The notes under the pieces are model-generated. The model saw nothing but the letters and a program-made list of their open reading frames with translations, ran no database searches and had not been told where the DNA came from. A DNA stretch of 64,000 nt from an uncultured Opitutia bacterium. Its GTDB lineage: Bacteria; Verrucomicrobiota; Verrucomicrobiia; Opitutales; Opitutaceae. Numbering within the stretch: position 1 is the stretch's first letter; every line of letters starts with the position of its first letter. The position numbers and the translations under genes are program-made. The stretch lies in the NCBI GenBank assembly GCA_903859715.1, contig CAIONS010000068.1, forward strand, positions 171,195-235,194. The letters run 5' to 3'. Shown here in pieces: positions 34,208-42,671 of this stretch.

Positions 34208-35365
34208 TCAGGCGTGGGGTTCGAATTTGAAGATGAGCGCGTCGAGCACGGCATCGACCTGAATCTTGATCTTCTGGCCGGCGGTCAGCGGCTTGTCAGG
34301 CGGAGCGAACTTGGCGAAGTCGGCGGTTGCGAGATCGGCGCGGGCCTTGGCCGCGGCGAGAAAATCCTGTTTCGCCTGATGCAGTCCGCCGTTCTGCATC
34401 AGCTCCGCGAGCGTGCCGGTCCGGCCGGTGAACGACGGAAGGTAATCGTCGCCGATCCAAAGTCCCCACTGCGCGGTATCGGCGAAATAAACGGCGAGGA
34501 CGCTGGCCGGCGGCAGCCCGATTTTTTTCGCCATCGAACCCGCCAGGCTGCCCGGGCGCTGATTGGGAGTTTCCGGCACGAACCGGGCGCAGACGCGCGC
34601 GTAAATTTTACGGCCGGTGGCGCGCTCGAAGTTGGCGAGCTTGCGCTGGAAGCCGAGGGCGCGGGACGGATCCGTGGGTAGCAGTTTGTCCGCATCGTCA
34701 AAGTGGGCCGTGGGGCCGGGTTCCTGGGCGGCGCCTAATTTCCTGGTTTTGGCGGCAAGTAAATCGAAGGCGGCCTGATCGGCGCGAAAGGCGAGGGCGG
34801 CCGCGCCCACGCGGCGGATGCGCACGGCGGTGATCACGTCATTCTGCTGAATCTGCGGGAGGATCCCGCGTCCGCGGATGACGCGCCCGAAGACACTGTG
34901 CAGGTAGTTGAGGCGGTTGACCTCGCGCAGTGTGATGAAGAACTGCGAGCCGTTGGTGTCGGGTCCGTCATTGGCCATCGAGAGCACGCCGGCGTCGTCA
35001 TGTCGCAGGCCGGGCACAAATTCGTCGGCAAAACTGTAACCCGGGCCGCCCTCGCCGGTGCCGAGGGGATCGCCGCCCTGCACGACGAAGTTGGGCACGA
35101 CCCGGTGGAATTTCAGGCCGTTGAAAAACGGCGTGCCTTTTTTCGGCCCGAGCGTGCCTTCCGCGAGACCGGTGAAACTGGCCACGGTCAGCGGCGCTTG
35201 CCGGTAGAATAACTCCGCGACCACGGTGCCGCGGGGCGTGACAAACTCGGCGTAGAGCCCGTCGGGCAGAGGGGCGGCGGTCTCCGCAGCGGGGAGAGTC
35301 GTTTCTCCGGCATGGAGCGCCAGGCTGGCGGTGAGCAGGGCAAGCGACGCGCGCAGGAATCTCAT
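34208..35365 (-). CDS. Exported cyclophilin-type peptidyl-prolyl isomerase with C-terminal extension
   Basis: A signal peptide (MRFLRASLALLTASLALHAG) is followed by a cyclophilin domain: FNGLKFHRVVPNFVVQGGDP, GTGEGGPGYSFADE, and NGSQFFITL are canonical. After about residue 180 the domain is followed by roughly 200 extra residues without a recognised motif, unusually long for a bacterial cyclophilin. It is the first gene of a two-gene operon with the M20 amidohydrolase. Confidence 0.88.
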   Translation of the reverse strand: MRFLRASLALLTASLALHAGETTLPAAETAAPLPDGLYAEFVTPRGTVVAELFYRQAPLTVASFTGLAEGTLGPKKGTPFFNGLKFHRVVPNFVVQGGDPLGTGEGGPGYSFADEFVPGLRHDDAGVLSMANDGPDTNGSQFFITLREVNRLNYLHSVFGRVIRGRGILPQIQQNDVITAVRIRRVGAAALAFRADQAAFDLLAAKTRKLGAAQEPGPTAHFDDADKLLPTDPSRALGFQRKLANFERATGRKIYARVCARFVPETPNQRPGSLAGSMAKKIGLPPASVLAVYFADTAQWGLWIGDDYLPSFTGRTGTLAELMQNGGLHQAKQDFLAAAKARADLATADFAKFAPPDKPLTAGQKIKIQVDAVLDALIFKFEPHA

Positions 35366-35486
35366 GCCGGCAGGTTGAGCCAATCAACCCGGCGCGACAA
35401 TGAAACTCGCGGCCGGTCGGGCCATGGGGTGCAGAAAAATTAAAATCTGATTCCGCCCCTCCGCCGAATCTGTCACGGTCCGGAGC

Positions 35487-36194
35487 ATGAAACGTTTCAC
35501 GTGCGCCTCATTCCTGATGGCCGTTCTTGTCGCCACAACGTCGCTGCCGGCCGCGGACACCGGCGGAAATTTCATTCCGGCCGGCGCCATCGACGTGAAG
35601 GGCATCGTGCCACCACCGCCGGTCGCGGGCTCGGTGGCCGCATTGGCGGACCTCGAAACCGTGCTGCAGGTGCAGGCGGCGCGCACTCCGGCCGACGTGG
35701 CGTGGGCGAAGCTCGTCGTGAAGGACAGCGCCTTCGACAACGCCAGTGTGCTGGGAGCGTGGTTCACCCCGGGAAACCTGCCGGTGACTGCGGCGTTCCT
35801 CAAACAGGTGACGGATGACACCGTCACGGTGAGCCGAAGCCTGAAAGGGCTCTACGCCCGTCCGCGGCCGCCGCGCACGGATCCGACCGTACATCCCTGC
35901 GTCGAGTTGCCGGACAGCGGTTCCTATCCCAGCTCGCATTCGATGCGGGCGTTTGTGTGGGCGGCGGTGCTGAGCGAAATCTTTCCCGATCAGCAGGTGG
36001 AACTCTACACTCGCGCGCATCACGCCGCGTGGGGCCGCGTCATCGGTGGCGTGCATTTCCCGAGCGATCTTGTCGGCGGGCGGCTCCTGGCCCAGGCGAT
36101 CATCGCCGAGCTGCGGAAGAATCCGGCGTATCACGCCGCGGTGCAAAAATGCCGGGCCGAGGTTGCGCCTTTTCTCCTGAAGAAAGCGGCGTGA
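35487..36194 (+). CDS. PAP2-family (class A-like) acid phosphatase, exported
   Basis: A signal peptide of about 23 residues precedes the phosphatase domain. The three PAP2 signature pieces are present in order: KGLYARPRPP (K-x6-RP), GSYPSSHS, and GRVIGGVHFPSD, which retains Arg, His and Asp. This matches bacterial PhoN-like nonspecific acid phosphatases, which release phosphate from organic esters in the periplasm. At 235 aa the length fits. It is monocistronic and followed by a short repeat. Confidence 0.9.
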   Translation: MKRFTCASFLMAVLVATTSLPAADTGGNFIPAGAIDVKGIVPPPPVAGSVAALADLETVLQVQAARTPADVAWAKLVVKDSAFDNASVLGAWFTPGNLPVTAAFLKQVTDDTVTVSRSLKGLYARPRPPRTDPTVHPCVELPDSGSYPSSHSMRAFVWAAVLSEIFPDQQVELYTRAHHAAWGRVIGGVHFPSDLVGGRLLAQAIIAELRKNPAYHAAVQKCRAEVAPFLLKKAA

Positions 36195-36210
36195 GGCGGA
36201 CGGTCTGGAG

Positions 36211-36267
36211 GTAGCGCAGGCATCCTGCCTGCTCCTCGTTCTTTTACAGGCAGAATGCCTGCGCTAC
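36211..36267. repeat. Inverted repeat, family K
   Basis: GTAGCGCAGGCATCCTGCCTG pairs with CAGGCAGAATGCCTGCGCTAC (one mismatch) around a 15-base loop. It sits between convergent genes and could also act as a terminator, though no T run follows. Confidence 0.75.
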
Positions 36268-36278
36268 TGCGAGGGGCT

Positions 36279-36941
36279 TTACGGAATGCGCAACTTGCTG
36301 CCGACCGCCAGGCTCTTCTCGTCGCGCAGCACATCGTGATTGGCCGCAAGAATTTCGGACCAGCGGCTCGTCGTGCCATAGTACTGTTTTGAAATCTTGG
36401 TGAGCGTGTCGCCTTCGACGACGATGTGGGTGCGCGGGGCCGGGGCGGCCGCCGGCAGCGGATCGGGGGCGGGGGCCACCGTCATGACGCTCGGCTGCAG
36501 GGTCGTGGAGGCGAGCGTGCCGGGGGAAGAAGGGCCCGTGGCGAGCCGGGTCTTGAGCTCGTTATTCTCGAGCGAAAGCGCGGCCAGCTGATCCTGGGTC
36601 TGCCGGAGCTGCTCGTGCAACGCGGCGGCCTGATCGGCGAGGGGCAGGGCGTTCTTGGCCACGGCGAGCTGGGCCTCGAGGGAGGATTTTTCCGTCAGGA
36701 GTTTTTCCTGCGCGGCCTTGAGCTGGTCGTTTTCCGCCTGCAGCAACGTGTAGCTGCGGAGCACGACCGCGAGCTTGGCCTCGGCGGTGTCCTGCGACTC
36801 CACGACGGGGGCGGAGGCAGGAGCCGGGGCAGCTTGCTGGGCGGCGGGCTCACTGGGCGCGGGCGCCTGGCCATGAGCGCGGACGATGAAGGCCAGCGAT
36901 GACACGAGGACGAGTGCAACACGGAACGGGTGGGAACTCAT
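36279..36941 (-). CDS. Exported coiled-coil protein with C-terminal LysM domain
   Basis: The signal peptide is followed by a proline/alanine-rich linker, a coiled coil (about residues 60-140, rich in Leu/Gln/Glu) and a C-terminal LysM domain (THIVVEGDTLTKISKQYYG to VGSKLRIP). LysM binds GlcNAc in peptidoglycan, so a periplasmic cell-wall-associated role is likely. The start at 36941 (MSSHPFRV) is chosen over 36965 because it begins the signal peptide. The next two genes upstream share the LysM or Sel1 parts, suggesting local duplication. Confidence 0.82.
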   Translation of the reverse strand: MSSHPFRVALVLVSSLAFIVRAHGQAPAPSEPAAQQAAPAPASAPVVESQDTAEAKLAVVLRSYTLLQAENDQLKAAQEKLLTEKSSLEAQLAVAKNALPLADQAAALHEQLRQTQDQLAALSLENNELKTRLATGPSSPGTLASTTLQPSVMTVAPAPDPLPAAAPAPRTHIVVEGDTLTKISKQYYGTTSRWSEILAANHDVLRDEKSLAVGSKLRIP

Positions 36942-37008
36942 GGCAGGAAGGAAGAACGGAATCACGGGCGAGGCAATCTTTCACGCCGGCGGCGGGCCGG
37001 GGATGACA

Positions 37009-37512
37009 TCAGGGAATCTTGAGGATCCGGCCGACCACGAGGCTGCGTTCGTCGCGCAGCACATCACTGTTGGCGGCGAGGATCTCGGGCCAGCGGTTAG
37101 CCGTGCCGTAGTAGAGCCGGGAAATCTTGCCGAGGGTGTCGCCGGGAGCGACGACGTGAGTGCGGGGCGCGGGTGCGGCCTTGCTCTTGGCGGCAATCAT
37201 CGCGCGGTAGTTTTCCAACCGTTCGCGACCCGTGGCGAGCTGGGCATCGGTCATGTTGCCGAGCACGGTGTTGAGCTCCTTGCCCGTGGAACCGTTTTCC
37301 GAAGCGAGGGAAAGCCAGGCAAACGCCTCGGGAATATCGACGGGCAGGAGTTGTCCATCGGTGTACGCGAGACCGAGGTTGTACTGCGCGATGGCATTGC
37401 CTTTTTCCGCCTTGGCCCGGAGGGAGGTAATCTCAGCGGGCTCGGCGGCGACCAGACGACTGAAGGCTACTGTCAGCAACAACAGCAGGGTGGTGCGGGC
37501 GGGCAGGAACAT
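37009..37512 (-). CDS. Exported Sel1-like repeat protein with LysM domain
   Basis: The signal peptide is followed by a Sel1/TPR-like pair of helices (AEKGNAIAQYNLGLAYTDG) and AWLSLASENG. A C-terminal LysM (THVVAPGDTLGKISRLYYG to VGRILKIP) is nearly the same as in the neighbouring gene. At 167 aa it is compact. Sel1 repeats mediate protein contacts and LysM binds peptidoglycan, so an envelope adaptor is likely. Its Sel1 half is very similar to that of the frameshifted gene upstream. Confidence 0.82.
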   Translation of the reverse strand: MFLPARTTLLLLLTVAFSRLVAAEPAEITSLRAKAEKGNAIAQYNLGLAYTDGQLLPVDIPEAFAWLSLASENGSTGKELNTVLGNMTDAQLATGRERLENYRAMIAAKSKAAPAPRTHVVAPGDTLGKISRLYYGTANRWPEILAANSDVLRDERSLVVGRILKIP

Positions 37513-37605
37513 AACGCTCCATCCCTAAGTGCTTTTACCGCTTACTCAATACGCGAATCCAACCGGCCCGACGTTTACAACTGTTTGCCGCCGGCCACGG
37601 CTGTT

Positions 37606-38308
37606 TCACTGCGGGCGGGGAATGGGCTCATCCAAAGGGGTTTTACGAACAGGCTCCGCATGGAGAGCCTCGGCGACGGCGGGGGGCTTCCCGGCGAGTT
37701 CCGCCTGAAGCTTGGCGATGACGGCCGCCTGTTCATTGAGCCGGGCGCTGGTTTCGGCGAGCGCTGACATGAGCCGGGCGTTTTCCTTCCGGAGCTGGAC
37801 CGGATCATCCGTGCCCGGGCCGGTCGCTTCCGGGGCCCGGGTCACGGCGATGTCCGGCGCGGGGTTGAGGGTCGTGGATTTGCCTGCGACGGGCGCGGCG
37901 GTGAGACTGAATCCGCGGGGGGGAAAGTTTATGCGGGACGCCGGGGCTGCTGACAATCACGGCGTTTTTGGCGGCAAGGATGGCGCGGTATTCGCGGAGG
38001 CGCCGGCGGCCTTCCGTGAGCTGGGCGTCGGAAATGGTGCCCAGCATATCGTCGAGGGCCTTGCCGGTGGAGCCGTTCTCGGAGGCGAGCGAAAGCCAGA
38101 CGAAGGCCTCCGGCAAATCGGCGGGCACCAACAGGCCCTGGGTGTAAGCGAGGCCGAGATTGTATTGCGCGAGCGCATTGCCCTTTTCGGCCTTGGCGCG
38201 GAGCGAAACGACCTCCGCGGGCTCGTCCGCGACGACGCGGACGGCGGTGAAGGCCAACAGTAACAGCAAGGCGAAACGCGGGGGCGAAAACATCGGAAGG
38301 GAGAACAT
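37606..38308 (-). pseudogene. Sel1-like exported protein, split by a frameshift at a C7 tract
   Basis: The 5' frame (37805-38308) encodes a signal peptide and the Sel1 half (AEKGNALAQYNLGLAYTQG). After LSPP it changes into arginine-rich nonsense. The sensible continuation (RGFSLTAAPVAGKSTTLNPA, then a coiled coil ending at 37606) is in another frame. The break coincides with seven consecutive G on the plus strand (37917-37923). One base gained or lost there would restore a protein of about 233 residues. This could be a sequencing error, a mutation, or slippage-controlled expression. Unlike its neighbour it has no LysM. Confidence 0.75.
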
Positions 38309-38607
38309 AGATGGTTTGGAAGCGGACTCAATGAGTGATTGGTCCCGGTAACCCCGGATTCAGGCCCGTGGGCCGCGGGGCCGGAGAAAACACTACGTCC
38401 GACGCGCGCGGATCTTAGATCACGGCCGGGCTCAAGCGGTTCCTCCTGTTCCCGGGACTGAACAGGGCGGGTCGGTGTCAAGCGTGAGGCTCTTGCCAGT
38501 CCCGCCTGTTATCTCACGATCAGCGTTGAAGATCCGGCGGGTGACACCCTTGTATTTCTCCGCGAACTTAAATGTCCGCCTGCAGTCTCACCCCTACTGA
38601 CCTGACC
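38309..38607. other. Gap with no recognised gene
   Basis: About 300 bases between divergent genes. A weak inverted repeat (AACAGGGCGGGTC / GTCCCGCCTGTTAT, about 38464-38512) is visible. No RNA gene or riboswitch-like pattern was recognised; promoters for both neighbours must lie here. Confidence 0.4.
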
Positions 38608-39045
38608 ATGAAGACCAAGCACCTTGTCATTTTTGCCGCGACGGCAGCCGGGCTCGCGCTGTTTGCCGGCTGTGTGACCCATCTTGCGCCGCCGCAGGAC
38701 ACGACCAAATACACCGTCGAAAACACGGAGAAATTCGTGCTGCTCGATGAGCCCACGCAACTGGCGATCAGTTGCACCGGGCTGCAGGAAATCGTGCAAC
38801 CGGACGGCCGCCTCATCGAGATTGTCGCCAACGTGAAGAATCGCGAACGGCAACCCATTCAAATCGAGATCAACTGCGTCTTCCGGGACGAGCAGGGGTT
38901 CAGCATCGGGGAGGGCGGGCCGTTCCAGACGCTGATTCTCGCCGGCCGATTGACCGAGGTCGTGCACTTCAAGGCACCCGTGGCCAACGCCCGGAAATAC
39001 ACCATTCGCGTGCGCCAGGCACATCCGGATCCGGTTCACCCCTAG
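38608..39045 (+). CDS. YcfL-like (DUF1425) lipoprotein
   Basis: Signal sequence with lipobox LFAGC, then a 120-residue beta-rich domain with GRLIEIVANVKNRERQPIQI and CVFRDEQGFSI, matching the DUF1425/YcfL family (related to the LpoB accessory protein neighbourhood in enterobacteria). It is predicted to be an outer-membrane or periplasmic lipoprotein; its function is unknown. The start at 38608 (MKTKHLVIF) is preferred to 38572 because it begins the signal sequence. Confidence 0.82.
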   Translation: MKTKHLVIFAATAAGLALFAGCVTHLAPPQDTTKYTVENTEKFVLLDEPTQLAISCTGLQEIVQPDGRLIEIVANVKNRERQPIQIEINCVFRDEQGFSIGEGGPFQTLILAGRLTEVVHFKAPVANARKYTIRVRQAHPDPVHP

Positions 39046-39061
39046 TCGCGGCGGACCGGAC

Positions 39062-39394
39062 TCAGGGCTTGGACGGGGACTTGGCGGGCTCCGACGATTT
39101 GGTTTCAGCGGGCGGCGCGGTGGGTTCGAAGCGGATGTTCTTGGTCGCGTCGGCCATATCCTTGGCCGCGGCGTCGATGATGGCCTTTTCCTGCGCGGAC
39201 TCCTTCACCACCGGCTGGCCGCTGGAGAAGTCGATGGTCTTGTTGTCCTGGATCGGCACCTCGGGTCGGACTGCGCTGACCGCAGCGGCCGGTGGGAGCG
39301 TCCCTGGCTTTTTTGCGATCCGGTGATTCCACCAATAGCCAAGGGCGACGCCCATGGCGACGGCCAGCAGGAGCCAGAAAGGATTTCGTCGCAT
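39062..39394 (-). CDS. Single-pass membrane protein, hypothetical
   Basis: An N-terminal TM helix (FWLLLAVAMGVALGYWW) is followed by about 85 charged and proline-rich residues (IIDAAAKDMADATKNI) with no recognised domain. It is probably anchored in the inner membrane with the tail outside. It converges with the YcfL-like gene and is divergent from the MATE gene. A 29-codon ORF lies just upstream. Confidence 0.6.
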   Translation of the reverse strand: MRRNPFWLLLAVAMGVALGYWWNHRIAKKPGTLPPAAAVSAVRPEVPIQDNKTIDFSSGQPVVKESAQEKAIIDAAAKDMADATKNIRFEPTAPPAETKSSEPAKSPSKP

Positions 39395-39425
39395 GGCGTG
39401 GATGGGGGCGAAAGGCGGGAAGCGT

Positions 39426-39515
39426 TCAGTACGGCAGGTCGAGAATATGGAGGGACGCCGGCGTGGCGGCGAGCTTCGTGATGAGATCGGGGCCCATGGC
39501 CGGACGGGAATTCAT
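39426..39515 (-). CDS. Small ORF (29 aa) upstream of single-pass membrane protein gene
   Basis: It reads MNSRPAMGPDLITKLAATPA and ends LHILDLPY, with an ATG and a TGA. It lies 31 bases upstream of the next start on the same strand. The residue mix looks protein-like, but there is no recognised family and the ORF is short enough to be chance. It may be a leader peptide. Confidence 0.25.
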   Translation of the reverse strand: MNSRPAMGPDLITKLAATPASLHILDLPY

Positions 39516-39551
39516 TTGAAGCGAATTCCTTCTCCGCCTCCCTTGGGCGCT

Positions 39552-40907
39552 GTGTCGCTCAACCCCTACTTTCGCGAAATCCGTCCGACACTGATGCTGG
39601 CGCTGCCGATCATGATCGGGCAGGTCAGCCAGATGCTCATGGGTCTGACCGACAGCGTGATGATCGGGCATACCGGCACCGTGCCGCTGGCGGCCTCGGC
39701 GTTTGGCGGAAATATTTTCGGGGTGTTCTATGTGCTGAGCATCGGGCTGATGCTGCCGATGGCAGTGCTGGTCCCGCGGGCGCGGGGTGCGGGGCGGCCG
39801 GAGGAGTGCGGGGAATACCTGCGGCACGGACTGGTGCTGGCTTTCGTATTTGGGGCGATTGAAACCCTGGTCATTGTGGGACTCGGCCGGCGGCTCGACT
39901 GGTTCCAGCAGCCGCCCGAGGTGCTCGCGATCGTGAACCCGTTTTACTGGCTGATCGGTTCCTCCATCACGCCGGTGCTGCTGTACCTCGCGATGCGGCA
40001 GTTTGCCGAGGCGATGGGCCGGCCGTGGGTGCCGATGGTCATCATGCTCGGCGGCGTGGGGCTGAATGCCTTCCTCAACTGGGTCCTGATTTACGGGCAT
40101 CTCGGCGCCCCGGCGCTCGGCCTGACCGGCGCGGGGATTTCGACCCTCGTCTCGAGGACACTGGGTGTGCTCGTGCTGTTCGGCTGGATCCATGGGGATG
40201 CGACGCTGCGTGCCGCGCTGCCCCGGCGCTGGTTCGCGCCGCTGGCCGGGGGGCGGTTGCGGGAGATGTTGCACCTCGGGCTGCCGGCGTCGGGCATGCT
40301 GCTGTTCGAGAGTGGGGCATTCGCAGCGTCGGCCATCATGATGGGCTGGCTCGGTGCCGCACCGCTCGCGGCGCACCAGATCGCAATTTCATGCGCGGCG
40401 ACGACCTTCATGGTCCAACTCGGCCTGTCATCGGCCGCGGGCATGCGTGTGAGCGCCGCGCTGGGCGCGGGCGACCACGCGCGGCTGCGACCGATCGGCT
40501 ACAGCGCGCTGGGGCTGGGCGGGTTGCTGGCGGCGGTCTTCATGATCCTGTACCTGCTGGCCGGCCACGTGATCGCGGGCTGGTTCGTGCACGATGCCGG
40601 GGTGATCGCGCTGGCGACGCAGCTGCTGGTGGTCACCGCGCTGTTTCAGTTTTTCGACGGCGGCCAGGTCATCGGGGCTTCGCTCCTCCGGGGATTGAGC
40701 GATGTGAAGCTGCCCGCGGTGATCACGTTCGTGTCCTACTGGGTGATTGCGGTTCCCGGCGGCTACCTGCTGGGCGTGCGGGGTCCGTTCGGCCCGCTGG
40801 GCATCTGGGCTGGCCTGGCCACGGGTCTCGCCTTCGCCGCCTTCTTCCTCGCCTTGCGCTTCACGCGGCTGACGCGGCCAAATTCCAGTTTGTCACCCAT
40901 TAGGTGA
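39552..40907 (+). CDS. MATE family efflux transporter
   Basis: A twelve-helix multidrug exporter of the NorM type, driven by sodium or protons. PIMIGQVSQMLMGLTDSVMIG at TM1 and GLGRRLDWF, then the mirrored second half (GLPASGMLLFESGAFAASAI) show the two six-helix lobes. The ORF-track start at 39354 is too early, since its first 65 residues overlap the divergent membrane-protein gene. A GTG at 39552 (VSLNPYFREI) is chosen, giving 451 aa, without a clear ribosome site. The stop lies inside a palindromic repeat. Confidence 0.9.
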   Translation: MSLNPYFREIRPTLMLALPIMIGQVSQMLMGLTDSVMIGHTGTVPLAASAFGGNIFGVFYVLSIGLMLPMAVLVPRARGAGRPEECGEYLRHGLVLAFVFGAIETLVIVGLGRRLDWFQQPPEVLAIVNPFYWLIGSSITPVLLYLAMRQFAEAMGRPWVPMVIMLGGVGLNAFLNWVLIYGHLGAPALGLTGAGISTLVSRTLGVLVLFGWIHGDATLRAALPRRWFAPLAGGRLREMLHLGLPASGMLLFESGAFAASAIMMGWLGAAPLAAHQIAISCAATTFMVQLGLSSAAGMRVSAALGAGDHARLRPIGYSALGLGGLLAAVFMILYLLAGHVIAGWFVHDAGVIALATQLLVVTALFQFFDGGQVIGASLLRGLSDVKLPAVITFVSYWVIAVPGGYLLGVRGPFGPLGIWAGLATGLAFAAFFLALRFTRLTRPNSSLSPIR

Positions 40908-40913
40908 CAAACT
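40887..40913. repeat. Palindromic element, family O, overlapping the MATE stop codon
   Basis: AGTTTGTCACC, loop CATTA, GGTGACAAACT: an 11-base perfect stem. The same 27 bases recur exactly at 57978-58004. It may act as a terminator here, though it lacks a T run. Confidence 0.9.
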
Positions 40914-40925
40914 AGCGGAGCACCT

Positions 40926-41003
40926 TTACTTGCTGAGCTTAGCTTTGACGTCGGTCAGGGTGAGACCGTCGATGGGGAGGAATTCGCACTGCGGCGCCGG
41001 CAT
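40926..41003 (-). CDS. Small ORF (25 aa) after the cystathionine gamma-synthase-like gene
   Basis: It reads MPAPQCEFLPIDGLTLTDVK and ends AKLSK. Its ATG starts two bases after the TGA of the upstream PLP enzyme gene, so ribosomes could re-initiate. It might be a detached tail of that protein, a small regulator, or chance. Confidence 0.3.
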   Translation of the reverse strand: MPAPQCEFLPIDGLTLTDVKAKLSK

Positions 41004-41005
41004 GG

Positions 41006-42505
41006 TCAGGCGAGTGCCTCGGCCAGGGTCGCGATGATGTCGTCGGCCGGCTCGGTGCCGACGGACAGGCGCAGCAGATTCGAATCGAGCCCGCTGGCGG
41101 CGAGCTGGGCGCGGCCGGCCGCGGTGTTCACCAGGTCGTAGTGCGCGAGGTACATGAAAGGACAGATGAGGGTCGTCTCCATGCCGAAGCTCGGCCCCTT
41201 GGGCAGCCGCAGGCGGTCGTAGAATGGATCGAGCGGGCCGCGGAGCGTGAAGGTGATCATCGCCCCGACGGCATCGGACGCGCGGGCGATGCGCAGGTAA
41301 TTCGCGCGGGACGCCGGATGCAGCGCCCAGAACACCTCGCGCACGGCGGGATGGGATTCGAGAAACGCAACCACCCGCGGCACACTGGCGTGGATCCGCG
41401 CGAGCACGCGATGGGTGCGGCTGATTTCCACGGCCAGCCGGGCGAGATCGCGGGAATGGAGCGGCTCGATTTTCTTCGCGATGCTGGTGCGCAGGAGGGC
41501 GGCGTCCGCGGTGGCCGGATTGATGACGACGAGCCCGGCGGTGAGATCGCCGGCGCTGGCGGTGTACTTGGTCAGGCTGGTCGCTACGATGTCGGCGTGA
41601 GGCAGGACATCGAGGTTGAAGGCGGAGGAGATCGAGGGATCGAGGACGAGGCGCGCGCCGAATTTTTTGGCCAGGGCCGCGATGCCGGCGACGTCCGGTG
41701 TCTGGATCAGCGGATTGGTGGGCACCTCGGCGACGATGCCGGCGACCCGGCCGGCGTGACGCGCGAGGACTTTTTCCAGGCCCGCGAGATCGAAGACATC
41801 GCTGACGTGAACGTAATCACCGGGCGTGCGGGTGAATTTTTGCAGGATGGCGATGGTGTCGAGATAGAGCCAGCCGAGCTGGATCCAGACGGTGCGGCCC
41901 TGGGCGGCCTGCAGTTCGGCGAGGGCGCGAAACGCGGCATCGACGGCGTTCATGCCGCAGTTTGCGAGGAGGAGGTCGGTGGCGGGCAGGCCGGGAAACG
42001 CGGGTTGCAGGTGCCGGCGAACCTCGGCGAGCGCATCACCGTTGAAGAGTTCCTCGGGCTCGGCCGAGGCGTGCAGGCCGCGGCGGACGAGTTCATCCTC
42101 GGCGGCGCGCGAAGAGAGGAAGCCGCCGATGTTCTGGAGAAACGCCTTGGCGCGGCCCGCCAGTTCGGACGAATCCGGGTGTGCGATACCGTGCAGCCCC
42201 GGCTCGGTGACCCGCACGACTTCGCCCACGCCGAGGTGCGCCGCCAGCCGGTCGGCCATCGTGGCCGAGGAGACGAGCCAAAGCGTATGGCCGGCCAGTC
42301 CGTGTCGGCGGATGAGCTCGCGGGCGAGCTGATGCAGCAAAGGGTGGAGTAGGAAGCGCGGGTAGCCCGAGGTCAGGTGTTTTGTGACGGCCGGGTCCTT
42401 TTCCTCGTAGCCGCGCACATCCCGCATGCTCGGCAGGCTGCACGAGACGGCGTGCAGGCTGGCGGGGATGGGTTGACCGACGGGAAGCGGAGTAAAGACG
42501 GACAT
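41006..42505 (-). CDS. Cystathionine gamma-synthase-like PLP enzyme
   Basis: A Cys/Met-metabolism PLP enzyme (transsulfuration family). The lysine motif ATSLTKYTASAGDLTAG carries the Schiff-base Lys, and LLANCGMNAVDAAFRAL, EVPTNPLIQTPDV and LRLSVGTEPADDII follow the fold. At 499 aa it is longer than bacterial MetB (about 390), with an N-terminal extension resembling the fungal-type enzymes. It probably uses an acylhomoserine from MetX (18386-19570). The start at 42505 (MSVFTPLPVG) is chosen because upstream residues are low complexity. Confidence 0.82.
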   Translation of the reverse strand: MSVFTPLPVGQPIPASLHAVSCSLPSMRDVRGYEEKDPAVTKHLTSGYPRFLLHPLLHQLARELIRRHGLAGHTLWLVSSATMADRLAAHLGVGEVVRVTEPGLHGIAHPDSSELAGRAKAFLQNIGGFLSSRAAEDELVRRGLHASAEPEELFNGDALAEVRRHLQPAFPGLPATDLLLANCGMNAVDAAFRALAELQAAQGRTVWIQLGWLYLDTIAILQKFTRTPGDYVHVSDVFDLAGLEKVLARHAGRVAGIVAEVPTNPLIQTPDVAGIAALAKKFGARLVLDPSISSAFNLDVLPHADIVATSLTKYTASAGDLTAGLVVINPATADAALLRTSIAKKIEPLHSRDLARLAVEISRTHRVLARIHASVPRVVAFLESHPAVREVFWALHPASRANYLRIARASDAVGAMITFTLRGPLDPFYDRLRLPKGPSFGMETTLICPFMYLAHYDLVNTAAGRAQLAASGLDSNLLRLSVGTEPADDIIATLAEALA

Positions 42506-42671
42506 GGGGGAGGAAACACCCGAGTGTCGGCCGTGCGTCCCGGCCATGGCAACAGGAAGGTGCGTCATGGCTGCGCCGCCAAAATCTCCTGTGTTTTCCG
42601 GCAGTTTATGGATAAGCTGCGCAAGTGGGCGCAACTCGCGCCCGACAAAACTGAACCCCAAAAACTACCCC

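Noticed and set aside
42506-42671. SAM or SAH riboswitch in the leader of the cystathionine gamma-synthase-like gene
   Set aside because: No conserved core was recognised in the 166-base divergent gap; a covariance-model search would be decisive.
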